59,944 bases of DNA from a virus, in IMG/VR virus record IMGVR_UViG_3300043661_000028, positions 1-59,944 of that record; one strand, given 5' to 3'. This document shows positions 29,385-37,649 of the stretch, one piece after another (position 1 is the stretch's first letter; each line of letters opens with the position of its first letter). The notes under the pieces are model-generated. The model was given only the letters and a program-made list of their open reading frames with translations. It was not told where the DNA came from and did not search any database. Both the position numbers and the translations under genes were made by a program.

Positions 29385-29911
29385 GCGGCGAGGTCGCGTT
29401 CGGGTGCGCGATCAGCGACAGCTGCGCCTGCCATCCGAAGAAAGCCCGGCAGCACGGCTCCATCGTCGCCGCCGGGCGTAGCGCGTCGGGGAAGATCCTG
29501 GTCGACCTGGCGCCGTTCTACGGTCACCCGTGGCTGCTGGTGCCCCGGATGGAGATGCTGTGGGCGAAGCATGACCCGGTGGCGGTGGTGGTGAACCCGA
29601 AGTCGCATTCGGGGACGCTGGTGAAGCCGCTGGCCGACGCCGGGATCCTGGTGCGCGAGGTGACGGCGCAGGAGGTCGCCGTGGCCCACGGCGAGTTCCT
29701 CGACCTGGTTGATGACGAGGGCCTGGAGCACCTGGACCAGGACCCGCTGACCGCTGCTGTGCGGGCCGCGCAGCAGCGTCCCCTGGCGGGCGCGCAGGCG
29801 TGGGACCCGAAGGTGGCCGTTGATCAGGGACCGCTGGTGGCGGCGACGCTGGCGACGTGGGCGTTCGCGCGGTGGGAAGAATTGGCCACGCCCGGCGTCT
29901 GGCAGGTCTAG
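29381..29911 (+). CDS. terminase large subunit, nuclease part
   Basis: 176 residues from ATG 29381. SGEVAFGCAISDSCACHPKK, then RQHGSIVAAGRSASGKILVD and PVAVVVNPKSHSGTLVKPLA. It follows the RNase-H-like pattern of a terminase nuclease: first strand with an Asp, a second acidic strand and a C-terminal DPKVAVDQGPLVAATLATWA helix region. With the ATPase part it makes a full-length terminase of ~490 residues. It should cut concatemeric DNA at packaging. Confidence 0.8.
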   Translation: MSGEVAFGCAISDSCACHPKKARQHGSIVAAGRSASGKILVDLAPFYGHPWLLVPRMEMLWAKHDPVAVVVNPKSHSGTLVKPLADAGILVREVTAQEVAVAHGEFLDLVDDEGLEHLDQDPLTAAVRAAQQRPLAGAQAWDPKVAVDQGPLVAATLATWAFARWEELATPGVWQV

Positions 29912-30185
29912 GTCCGGAACGCGAACCGGAATACCCGGGTCCCGTCGTCGCGGATGCTGCCGGTCCAGCGGTACACCGCAGTGTCCATCAGCGGCCTGGT
30001 CAGATCAGGTCCATCAGCGGCCTGGTCAGATCAGGTCCGGTGGCGGCCAGCGTGATTTCCGGCGGGATCGGCAGCTGCCGCGTGTCGCGGTTGCCGGGGA
30101 CGCACATCCGGCGGCCGTCGAAGTAGCCGCCGGTCAGCTCGATCTCTACCGGCGGATCGTCATACAGGTCCTCAATGCGGGACAT
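29908..30185 (-). pseudogene. small gene broken by a 26-bp tandem duplication
   Basis: From ATG 30185-30183 the protein reads MSRIEDLYDDPPVEIELTGG then YFDGRRMCVPGNRDTRQLPI, but stops at 30000 after RPLMDLI. The 26-bp unit at 29984-30009 is repeated at 30010-30035. Reading with one copy removed gives RPLMDTAVYRWTGSIRDDGT then RVFRFAFRT and a stop at 29908, an 83-residue protein of a type common in Streptomyces phages. The duplication is therefore the likely cause of truncation. If the short form is used, it ends at 30000 (61 aa). Confidence 0.7.
29984..30035. repeat. 26-bp exact tandem duplication
   Basis: Two adjacent copies of a 26-bp unit beginning TCCATCAGCGGCC (29984-30009 and 30010-30035). 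The unit is not a multiple of three, so it shifts the leftward gene's frame. Confidence 0.95.
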
Positions 30186-30208
30186 GGAGCCCAGCTTAGG
30201 AGGCACCG

Positions 30209-30430
30209 ATGCGCCTGTCCGCCGTCCTGCTGCTGTGTTCCCTCGCCGGGGTCCTGGGCGGCGCGTGGCTGATCGGCCGGTGGGCGCTGGGCGCGGCGAT
30301 CGTGGCGGACAGCGTCGCGGTGGCCGCGTGGGCGCTGTTCCACGATGACGGCGCGGGCCGCCCGGAGCCGTCGGTGCATGAGGTGCCGACGCTGGCGCAG
30401 GTGCTGGAAAGGGCCCGGCGGGCCGGGTGA
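30209..30430 (+). CDS. membrane protein (73 aa)
   Basis: ATG 30209 after GGAGGC. Two hydrophobic segments (LSAVLLLCSLAGVLGGAWLI and ALGAAIVADSVAVAAWALF) then a soluble tail (EPSVHEVPTLAQVLERARRA). Located between terminase and portal. Unknown function; possibly host-envelope related. Confidence 0.6.
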   Translation: MRLSAVLLLCSLAGVLGGAWLIGRWALGAAIVADSVAVAAWALFHDDGAGRPEPSVHEVPTLAQVLERARRAG

Positions 30431-30624
30431 AGGTCGAGATCACCGAGGTCGAGCGGCTGGCGCTGCAGCCCGGCGACCGGTTGATCGTCCACGTCGATCA
30501 GCACCTCACTGACCAGCTCGCCGACTGGATCGAGCAGATTGTCCGCAGCCGCCTGCAGCTTCCTGCTGACGTTCCGGTGCTGGTCACCGGCCTAGGCATG
30601 TCCGTGGCCGTGGTCACGCCGTGA
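30427..30624 (+). CDS. hypothetical protein (65 aa)
   Basis: GTG 30427 overlaps the upstream stop (GTGA). EITEVERLALQPGDRLIVHV then a helical DQLADWIEQIVRSRLQLPAD and a beta end. The pattern is common in actinophage genomes as a small protein before the portal gene. Unknown role. Confidence 0.55.
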   Translation: MKVEITEVERLALQPGDRLIVHVDQHLTDQLADWIEQIVRSRLQLPADVPVLVTGLGMSVAVVTP

Positions 30625-30896
30625 GGCCTGGAGAGGATGAGTCGTTCAGGATGAATGGCGGGGCGGAATACAGCCTGATCCTGGCTTTCGACTCTGATGA
30701 TGCCGAATTCACGCGCGGATTCGAGGCTGGCCAACTATGGGAGCGGCTGGAGCGTGACGGCTTCGCCGGACAGCTGATCCATGCCGAGAACGCCGAGATG
30801 GTCATGCGCATGGCCGCGGCCAAGGGCCTGGCGTTCCGCGCGGAGGACGTCGGCGACGGCTGGATGCAGGTCGCTGTTGGGCGTGAGCCTGAGTGA
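30621..30896 (+). CDS. hypothetical protein (91 aa)
   Basis: GTG 30621 overlaps the upstream stop; ATG 30651 is an alternative. EYSLILAFDSDDAEFTRGFE then AGQLWERLERDGFAGQLIHA and a beta end. The F..GFE.G.LW..L motif is frequent in small actinophage proteins. It overlaps the portal start (GTGA). Function unknown. Confidence 0.55.
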   Translation: MRPGEDESFRMNGGAEYSLILAFDSDDAEFTRGFEAGQLWERLERDGFAGQLIHAENAEMVMRMAAAKGLAFRAEDVGDGWMQVAVGREPE

Positions 30897-32335
30897 GGCT
30901 GATTGACCGGCTGATCCGCCGGGACGGCTACTGGGAAGGCCAGGCCAGCGGCGCCGCGGTCCTGACCACCTCCTACGGGTCCCCGGACCGGGAGGCGGTC
31001 CTGCCGCAGCTGACCGCGTGGGCGCAGCAGGCCAACGCGTCCGCGTCACCGGTGTTCTCCGCCATCCTGGTCCGGATGATGCTGCTGGCCGAGGCGCAGT
31101 TCCAGCTGCAGGCCAAGGACGACAAGCACCTGTACGGGAACACCAGCCTGGCGGTGCTGGAGCACCCGTGGGGCCCGGACACGGTGTCGGGTGAGCTGAT
31201 CGCCCGCTGCGAGCAGGACGCCAGCGTGGCCGGGAACTCCTACACGTGGGCGCCCCCCGGCGAGGACGTCCTGGTCCGGCTCCGCCCCGACTGGACCACG
31301 ATCGTGTCCGAGCGGGTGGCGGTGGACAGCGGGGATCCCGCTCACCCGGGCTGGTACCGCAAGAAAATCGGCTACTGGCATGAGCCGCCCAGGTCGGTGA
31401 CCGACCAGGGCAGCGGGTTCCTCGCCCCCGCGGAAGAAGTGGCCCACTGGGCGCCCATCACCGACCCGAACGCCACGTTCCGGGGCATGTCCTGGCTGAC
31501 GCCGGTGATGCGGGACGTGCAGGGCGACGACGGGATGGCCCAGTACAAGATCCGGTACCTGACCAACAACGCCACGCCGAACATCGTCATCAAGTACGCG
31601 CAGAAGCTGCAGCCGGCCACGATCGATAGCATCCGGGACCGGGTCAACGCCCGGTACGGCGGCCCGGACAACGCCGGGAAGACCCTGATCCTGGATCAGG
31701 GCGCGGACCTGGTGCTGGCCGGGAACAGCCTGTTGCAGATGGACTTCGCGAACGTCACGCAGGCGGGCATCGAGCGGATCCTGGCCGCGTCGGGGGTGCC
31801 GCCGCTGCTGATCGGCCTGGAATCCATCAAGGGCGCCGGCAAGTCGTATCAGGAGGTCATCCGCCGGTTCGGGGACCTGACGCTGCGGCCGTTGTGGCGG
31901 TCGCTGTGCGGCGCGCTGGAACCCCTCGTCCCCGGCGTCCCGGCCGGAAGCCGCTTGTGGGTCGACACCAGCGACATCGCCGCGCTGCAGGACGGCGAGC
32001 AGGTCCGCGCGCAGGTCACCCTGATCCGCGCCCAGGCGCTGCTGGCACTGGAGCAGGCCGGTTATGACCGGATGAGCGCGGTCAAGGCGATCGAGGCCGG
32101 TGACATGGGGCAGCTGGAGGAGGCCGAGGAGCCGCCGCCGCCGCAGAACCTGCCGGTGCAACATTTGCTCGGGCAGCCCGGCCAGCCAGGCGCGACCGCG
32201 GACCCGCTGCCGCCGACCATGCCCAGGCTGCCGGTCGGGTCGACGTCGCCGGGTGACGGCGGGAACAACACGCGGCCGACCCCGCGGCCGTCGTCGGCGC
32301 GCCGGGCGCTCGAGGGCGCGAACGGCCGTGGATGA
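30893..32335 (+). CDS. portal protein (HK97 family)
   Basis: 480 residues from GTG 30893. VFSAILVRMMLLAEAQFQLQ then GNSYTWAPPGEDVLVRLRPD (clip/stem region) and AQYKIRYLTNNATPNIVIKY are typical of siphovirus portal proteins. QAGIERILAASGVPPLLIGL matches the wing/crown region. It would form the dodecameric DNA entry ring at one capsid vertex. The C-terminus is Pro-rich (~420-480). It lies in normal order after the terminase and overlaps the protease by 8 bp. Confidence 0.93.
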   Translation: MRLIDRLIRRDGYWEGQASGAAVLTTSYGSPDREAVLPQLTAWAQQANASASPVFSAILVRMMLLAEAQFQLQAKDDKHLYGNTSLAVLEHPWGPDTVSGELIARCEQDASVAGNSYTWAPPGEDVLVRLRPDWTTIVSERVAVDSGDPAHPGWYRKKIGYWHEPPRSVTDQGSGFLAPAEEVAHWAPITDPNATFRGMSWLTPVMRDVQGDDGMAQYKIRYLTNNATPNIVIKYAQKLQPATIDSIRDRVNARYGGPDNAGKTLILDQGADLVLAGNSLLQMDFANVTQAGIERILAASGVPPLLIGLESIKGAGKSYQEVIRRFGDLTLRPLWRSLCGALEPLVPGVPAGSRLWVDTSDIAALQDGEQVRAQVTLIRAQALLALEQAGYDRMSAVKAIEAGDMGQLEEAEEPPPPQNLPVQHLLGQPGQPGATADPLPPTMPRLPVGSTSPGDGGNNTRPTPRPSSARRALEGANGRG

Positions 32336-33635
32336 GCACGGCGCGGTCCGGCTCGGCGGCCAGGCTGCCCACCCAGGGGACACCGAACGCCTCCACGCGT
32401 ACTGGGTGCATGGTCCCGGCGCGGCCAAGGTTGCGTGGGGGACGCCCGGGGATTTTGACCGGTGCGTGGCCGAACTCGGCAAGTACATCAAGGACGCGGC
32501 CGGGTATTGCAATTTGGCGCACCATGCGGCGCTCGGCATCTGGCCTGCGCAGCACGCGGCGATGGAGAAGAAAGCGACCGGGAGGTCCACGGTGACGGTG
32601 ACGCAGCGCGCGGCGATGGCAACCGCGGACGTCAATGACCTGCCCGACGACCAGTTCGGTTACGTCGAGCAGGGCGGGGCCAAAGACGGGTCCGGGAAGA
32701 CCGTCCCGCGGTCGCTGCGGCATTTCCCGCTCCACGACAAGGCCCACGTCCAGAACGCGCTGGCCCAGGCATCGAAGTCACCGTTCGGCGACAAGGCCAT
32801 GCCGAAGATCAAGGCCGCAGCCAAGAAGTTCGGAGTTGACGTGAGCAGCGACAGCAACGGCAGCGCGTCCCGCGCGGAGCCGGTGTACTTCCGCACCTAT
32901 GAGCTCGAGGACATCCACATCGTCCGCGCGGCCCAGGGTGACAGCACCGGCCGGCTCGTCGAGGCGTACGCCACGGCGTTCAACGCCCCCGCCGAGATCC
33001 AGGACTTCGAGGGCCACTACATCGAGGAGATCGACCCGGCCGCGTTCAACAAGGTCCTCGCCGACATCGGCCGCAGCCGGGCGGGGTTCGGCAAGGTCAA
33101 GGTCATGTACAACCACGGGATGACGATCCACGGCACCCCGTCCGAGCGGGGCAGCATGCCGATCGCGACGCCCGTGGACATCCGTCCCGAGGCCCGCGGG
33201 CTGCTGACCCTGGCGCGGTACTCCGAGACACCGTTCGCCGATGAGGTCCTGGAGAACATCCGCAACGGCGCGATCACCGCCCAGTCGTTCATCGGCCGGA
33301 TCGTCCGCTCCGACCCGCAGGTCCGCGTCGGGGTCCGTCACCGGCCGCGCGGCGGGCAGCTGACCAGGGTCCGGCGCACCGAGCTGGGCCTGAAAGAGTT
33401 CGGCCCGACACCGTTCGAGGCCTACAGCGGCGCCGAGATCGTCGGCGTCCGCATGTCCGCTCCCGGCACCTGGGAGCCGGACGAGCACGAAGAGGCACTT
33501 CCCCCCGATGGTGAAGCCGCCGCCGGTGAGCCGCCCCCGCAAGGAGACGAGGGGCACTCGGCCCGGTATCACCAGCATTCGCTGTACGTCCTGAACTCTA
33601 AGGAGCTGCGGGAAAAGGCGGGGCTGGTCTGGTAA
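32328..33635 (+). CDS. prohead protease with N-terminal extra domains
   Basis: 435 residues from GTG 32328. Residues ~22-75 (LHAYWVHGPGAAKVAWGTPG, then FDRCVAELGKYIKDAAGYCN) form a small domain often found with actinophage portal/protease genes. Residues ~120-170 (RSLRHFPLHDKAHVQNALAQ) match a DUF6582-like segment. The HK97-type protease follows (~185-345), with the likely catalytic His in VKVMYNHGM and Ser in GAITAQSFIGRIV. It trims the scaffold domain of the capsid protein before expansion. The fusion is longer than the usual ~200-residue protease. Confidence 0.85.
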   Translation: MDEHGAVRLGGQAAHPGDTERLHAYWVHGPGAAKVAWGTPGDFDRCVAELGKYIKDAAGYCNLAHHAALGIWPAQHAAMEKKATGRSTVTVTQRAAMATADVNDLPDDQFGYVEQGGAKDGSGKTVPRSLRHFPLHDKAHVQNALAQASKSPFGDKAMPKIKAAAKKFGVDVSSDSNGSASRAEPVYFRTYELEDIHIVRAAQGDSTGRLVEAYATAFNAPAEIQDFEGHYIEEIDPAAFNKVLADIGRSRAGFGKVKVMYNHGMTIHGTPSERGSMPIATPVDIRPEARGLLTLARYSETPFADEVLENIRNGAITAQSFIGRIVRSDPQVRVGVRHRPRGGQLTRVRRTELGLKEFGPTPFEAYSGAEIVGVRMSAPGTWEPDEHEEALPPDGEAAAGEPPPQGDEGHSARYHQHSLYVLNSKELREKAGLVW

Positions 33636-33657
33636 CCAGACCGGAAGGACGTGGCGC

Positions 33658-35364
33658 ATGGCCACGCTGCAGGAATTCCTCGACGAGATGGCGAGGATCA
33701 AGCAAGAACTCCAGCGGATGGAATCCGAGGAGACAGTCACCGAGGAGAACGACGGCGACTACCGCGACAGCCTCCTGACCCGCTGGGAGGAACTGGACGG
33801 CAAGTCCAAGCCGCTCATCGAGCGGATGGAGAAGATCCGCGGCATCACCCGCGCCGCCGAAGACGAGGACAACCTCGAACGTCCCGACGGCGGGACCGGG
33901 ACCAGCGACGGGCGCTCCGGCGGCCGGCGCGGCGGGCCGGACCTGGTGACGAGCAGGTACCGCAACCCGTACGAGGACCTCGACTCGGTCAGGCATCACG
34001 TCGTCCGCACCTCCGAGCTCCGCGGCCGCGCGTTCGACGCGGTGGAACTTGAGGTCAAGCGCGGCAACCTGGCCCGCGATTTCGCCGAGAACGCCACCCG
34101 GATGGTGCAGGAGAACCCCGGCAAGCTCGGCCGCGGCGTCGCCGAGCACATGCTCCTCACCGGGTCCGAGGAATACCAGGACGCGTTCAGGGCCTACATG
34201 GAGGACCCGCAGGGCAACGCCCAGCGCGCCGCGCTGAGCCTGACACTCGCCAACGGCGGGTACCTGCTGCCGTTCGTGCTCGACCCGACGATCATCCTGA
34301 CCAACACCGGGTCGGCTAACCCGTGGCGGCGGATCTCCAACGTGAAGCAGACCACGTCGAACACATGGAACGGCGTCACATCGGCTGGCGTGAACGCGGC
34401 GTGGATCACTGAAGGTAACGTCGCCACCGACGTCACCCCGACCGTGGGGAACGTCCAGATCACCCCGCAGAAGGCCGCCGCGTGGGTGTTCGGTTCCTAT
34501 GAGGTGCTGGAGGACACCGACTTCGGGCAGCAGCTCCCCCGCTTGCTGGCCGACGCCAAGGACCGGCTGGAAGAGGCCGCGTTCGCGACCGGCGCGGGCG
34601 CCGGCGGCGTCCCGCAGGGCGTCATCGTCGGCGCGACCACCACCATCAACACGGCCACCACGCTGGTCGTCGCGGTCGGCGACATCTACGCCGTCCAGGG
34701 CGCGCTGCCACCGAGGTTCCGTAACGCTCCCGGGTGCGCGTGGGTCGCGAACGTCGCGATCATCAACAAGTTCCGGCAGCTCGACACCGCCGGCGGTGCG
34801 TCCTTCTGGACGAACCTGGGCAAGGGCCAGCCGGAGACGCTGCTCGGTGCTCCGATCTACGAGTCCACCACGATGGGCGGCGTCACCACCTCCGGGGCCC
34901 TCGAAGCCGTCATGGGCGACTTCGGGCAGTTCCTGGTCATTGACCGAGTCGGGGTCAGTTTGATCTATGAGCCCTTGGTTAAGGCCAGCGGCGGACAGCT
35001 ACCTTCAGGACAAGCCGGTCACTTCACACTGGCCGCCTGACAGAGCGATCTGTCAGTGAAAACCGCACCGTATCGGTGAACCCCACCAGGCAAGACGGGG
35101 GAATACCGAGGCAACCCGTACCGGGGAGTCCGTAGAGACTGAGCGTGTGGCAACTCCGATAGACCTGCGAAGCCGGTACAGCCGAGCAGGGCTGGAGCTG
35201 AAGTTACAGTCCGGTCTGCATCGATGGGAAAGATGCAGAGCCGCGCAGAAATGACGCGGCCTCACTCACCGTGACGAGTGAGTAACAATTCGTGGTTCTT
35301 GTTCTGGAGGGTGGGCAGCCAGGTCGCCGTACCTGGCGCTTTCAGGGTGATGAAGGGCCTGTAA
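33658..35364 (+). CDS. major capsid protein (HK97 fold), split by a group I intron
   Basis: Exon 1 is 33658-35019 (454 codons), exon 2 is 35293-35364 (23 codons and TAA); unspliced translation stops at 35040. Residues 1-100 are the coiled-coil delta/scaffold domain removed by the protease. Then come the capsid fold landmarks GGYLLPFVLDPTIILTNTGS, TSNTWNGVTSAGVNAAWITE and GAPIYESTTMGGVTTSGALE. Without splicing the chain ends abnormally after PSGQAGHFTLAA. With splicing it ends PSGQAGWFLFWRVGSQVAVP then GAFRVMKGL, the expected end (GQ.GWF.FWRVG..V..P.AFR). Confidence 0.93.
35020..35292 (+). ncRNA. group I self-splicing intron in the major capsid gene
   Basis: 273 nt between GGU (exon 1, U at 35019) and UGG (exon 2), ending in the required G (35292). 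P1: exon CGGU plus intron C pairs with GGCCG, giving a U-G wobble at the splice site. P2 is CUGACAG/CUGUCAG. P4 is ACGGG/CCCGU. R and S segments are GUAGAGACUGAGCG and AAGUUACAGUCC, with P7 GACUG/CAGUC. P3 is CCAC/GUGG. P8 is CCUGC/GCAGG. P9 is UCUGCAUC/GAUGCAGA, with further hairpins GCCGCG/CGCGGC and CUCACUC/GAGUGAG. No protein is coded inside. The fold was read by eye. Confidence 0.92.
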
Positions 35365-35402
35365 GATCCTATCTGGTTTACATTCTGGCGTATACTGAGA
35401 GC

Positions 35403-35936
35403 ATGACAAATGACCCCGGTATATGCACAGTCGAAGGGTGTGGCCGGGTCGTAGTGGCGCACGGCTGGTGCCGTCGCCACTACGCCCGGATGTACCGCAA
35501 TGGAACGCTCGAAGCCCGCTCCTGGGAGCCGCAGGGAACATGCACGGTAGATGGCTGTGACCAGCCTGCCTGGTCCGGCGGCCTCTGCGAGATGCACCGC
35601 TGGCGCGTCCGGGAGCATGGCGAGCCGGGCGTGGCTGAGCCGGTCAAGCCGCATGCCCGGAAGCCGCGCAAGCCGTGTCTCGTGGAAGGCTGCGGCCGGC
35701 CGCGCAAGGGCGCCTCTTACTGCGGTCTGCACACTGAGCGGCTGCGCCGTACTGGCAAGGTCGGCCCAGCGCAGCCGACACGGGCCAAAGGCGTCGTCAA
35801 GCCACGGCCAGACGGCTACATCCGGCTGACGATGCCAGACGGGCGCCGGGTCCTAGAGCACGTGCTCGTGGAGGACCTGATGAAGTACATCGCCGAGTAT
35901 CACCGGGACGCCATGCTGAGCATGCTGTCCGGCTAG
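35403..35936 (+). CDS. freestanding zinc-knuckle HNH-like homing protein
   Basis: 177 residues from ATG 35403, 38 bp after capsid exon 2. Three knuckles follow C-x4-C-x(n)-C-x2-H (CTVEGCGR...WCRRH; CTVDGCDQ...LCEMH; CLVEGCGR...YCGLH). Then comes DGYIRLTMPDGRRVLEHVLV, the start of the phage HNH domain (GY..L..P.G....LEH.LV). The usual second half with VHHxNG is missing, so it may be a shortened or decayed nuclease. Its place next to an ORF-less intron suggests it mobilises the intron in trans. Confidence 0.75.
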   Translation: MTNDPGICTVEGCGRVVVAHGWCRRHYARMYRNGTLEARSWEPQGTCTVDGCDQPAWSGGLCEMHRWRVREHGEPGVAEPVKPHARKPRKPCLVEGCGRPRKGASYCGLHTERLRRTGKVGPAQPTRAKGVVKPRPDGYIRLTMPDGRRVLEHVLVEDLMKYIAEYHRDAMLSMLSG

Positions 35937-35951
35937 GAAAGCAGGCTGACG

Positions 35952-36491
35952 ATGACGGCCAGATACTGCACGGACAGTTTCGTCCTGGCGACGATCCTGG
36001 CGCCCCCGTCGACGCTGGCCGCGGCGCCGAACGTCGGTGGTGGCACGTTCGCGGCGGCGGCCTACTTCTGGAAGATCACCGGGTCGAACGCACGCGGCGA
36101 GACGACCGCGAGCAACGAGGCGACGTGCTCGGTGGCGCTGAACGGCACGGCGACGCTCACCTGGGCGGCGCTCCCGGCCGGGACGACCGCGGTGAAGGTG
36201 TACCGGGGGACGGTCACGAACGCGGAGAACGTGCTGGTCGCGACGCTCGGCGCGGTGGTGACCTACACCGACACGGGGATCGCGGGCGTGGCGGGAGTGC
36301 CGCCCGTGGTGTCGGGGGCGGAGATCTCGTCGATACTGACGCAGGCGGGGGCGCTGCGGGACTCCGCGCACCCGGCGGTGGTGGCGAACCCGGCCGCGTT
36401 CAGCGTGACGGCGCCGGTGGCGGGCCAGGGGCACGTGAGCCCGGGGACGCTGCAGTATCTCGCGGTGCATTCGGCGGGACCGGAACTCTAG
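35952..36491 (+). CDS. Ig/fibronectin-like virion protein (179 aa)
   Basis: ATG 35952. FAAAAYFWKITGSNARGETT then TLTWAALPAGTTAVKVYRGT and VLVATLGAVVTYTDTGIAGV is a fibronectin-III-like strand pattern. The C-terminus (SILTQAGALRDSAHPAVVAN) is simpler. Found just after the capsid gene, it is probably a capsid surface or decoration protein (inference). Confidence 0.6.
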   Translation: MTARYCTDSFVLATILAPPSTLAAAPNVGGGTFAAAAYFWKITGSNARGETTASNEATCSVALNGTATLTWAALPAGTTAVKVYRGTVTNAENVLVATLGAVVTYTDTGIAGVAGVPPVVSGAEISSILTQAGALRDSAHPAVVANPAAFSVTAPVAGQGHVSPGTLQYLAVHSAGPEL

Positions 36492-36500
36492 GAGGCTCAG

Positions 36501-36758
36501 ATGGCGCAGCAGCCGCCGATGCAGGCGACGGACACGTTCGTGGCGACGATGAAGGACGGCAGCGATCAGCTGGTGACCAAGGGCCAGGTCCTGCCGTTCG
36601 GTCATGAGCTGGTGAAACGGGACCGGGAGGGGACCGGGACGCTGTTCCGGCCGCTGGACCTGGGCGGCGAGGATGAGCCGGCGCCTGCGAAAAGCGAGGC
36701 GAAGGCTGACCCGCCCGCGAAGGCCGCGCCGGTGAAGGCCGCCGGGAAGGCGCCGTAG
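36501..36758 (+). CDS. hypothetical virion-region protein (85 aa)
   Basis: ATG 36501 after AGGAGG. DTFVATMKDGSDQLVTKGQV then FGHELVKRDREGTGTLFRPL forms a small beta domain. A Lys/Ala/Pro tail (AKAAPVKAAGKAP) follows. Similar short proteins follow capsid genes in actinophages. Unknown role, possibly head completion. Confidence 0.55.
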   Translation: MAQQPPMQATDTFVATMKDGSDQLVTKGQVLPFGHELVKRDREGTGTLFRPLDLGGEDEPAPAKSEAKADPPAKAAPVKAAGKAP

Positions 36759-37100
36759 ATGGCGTGGACGCTGCCGGGTAACCGGCTCTTCGAGTACGTG
36801 ACCCCGGCGACGGTGGCGCTGTCGCCGATCGTGTCGGGATGGTATGACACGACCGGTTTCACGAACATGCTGCTGGCGTGGGTGTTCACGAACTCGGCGG
36901 GGACGACTACGCCGACGATCGAGGGCAGTTTCGACGGGGCGACGCTCGACACTGACGTGACCTACGCGGCGCTTGCGGGAGCCTCGCAGCTCACGACCGG
37001 GCTGCTCGTCGCGGTCCTGACCCCCTACGTCCGGTTCCGTCTCGTGCAGACCACGGCGGACGCGACCCGTACCAAGATCTTCGTTCAGGCGAGGCAGTGA
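36759..37100 (+). CDS. hypothetical beta-rich virion protein (113 aa)
   Basis: ATG 36759 directly after the previous stop. LFEYVTPATVALSPIVSGWY then TGFTNMLLAWVFTNSAGTTT and VRFRLVQTTADATRTKIFVQ: all beta, probably a small jelly-roll or Ig-like domain on the capsid. No family recognised. Confidence 0.55.
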   Translation: MAWTLPGNRLFEYVTPATVALSPIVSGWYDTTGFTNMLLAWVFTNSAGTTTPTIEGSFDGATLDTDVTYAALAGASQLTTGLLVAVLTPYVRFRLVQTTADATRTKIFVQARQ

Positions 37101-37639
37101 TGACTGACATTCCCCTGTCGCCCGGCGCCGCGCCGCAGATGCCCGCCGCGCCGAACTCGGGCCCGGCTCCGGCGCCGTACGGCGGGCTGGACCTGTCCCC
37201 GGAGCCCCCGGACTACGCGGCGGACCTGGGGCCGCTGGCCGATGCGGCGGGAGCGGTGATGGCCGGCGTGACCGGCCTGGGCACGACCGAGTCTGCCGTG
37301 GCGCATGACATCGCCGCCGGGACGGCCGACGCGCCGTACTACCCTGGGCCGCTGTCGCCGATCAACGCGATGGGCGACGACGACGACGGCGGCCGCGATG
37401 ACGTATCGGGCACCGTGGCGGGGGCGGTGGCGAACGCTACCGGCCGCTGGCAGGAGTTCCAGGGCGACACCGGTGCCGGGAGCACCATCGGTGACCTTAT
37501 GACGTTCCCGCCGGGGCCGCTGGACCCTGGTGCGGTCGGCGGCCTGAAGGGCGGCACCGACCCGGCGGGGAGCTTCTACGACCCGCCCAGGGGCGGTACG
37601 CCGCAGAACTTCCCCAACACCGGCAACGAGCCGAGCTAA
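37100..37639 (+). CDS. Pro/Gly/Asp-rich protein (179 aa)
   Basis: Starts at ATG 37100, overlapping the previous stop (TGATG). Low-complexity, acidic, with PPDYAADLGPLADAAGAVMA and several PG- and GT-rich turns. No domain seen. Gene order and tight spacing place it with the virion proteins; it may be an extended tether or decoration. Confidence 0.5.
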   Translation: MTDIPLSPGAAPQMPAAPNSGPAPAPYGGLDLSPEPPDYAADLGPLADAAGAVMAGVTGLGTTESAVAHDIAAGTADAPYYPGPLSPINAMGDDDDGGRDDVSGTVAGAVANATGRWQEFQGDTGAGSTIGDLMTFPPGPLDPGAVGGLKGGTDPAGSFYDPPRGGTPQNFPNTGNEPS

Positions 37640-37649
37640 GGAGCCCGTG

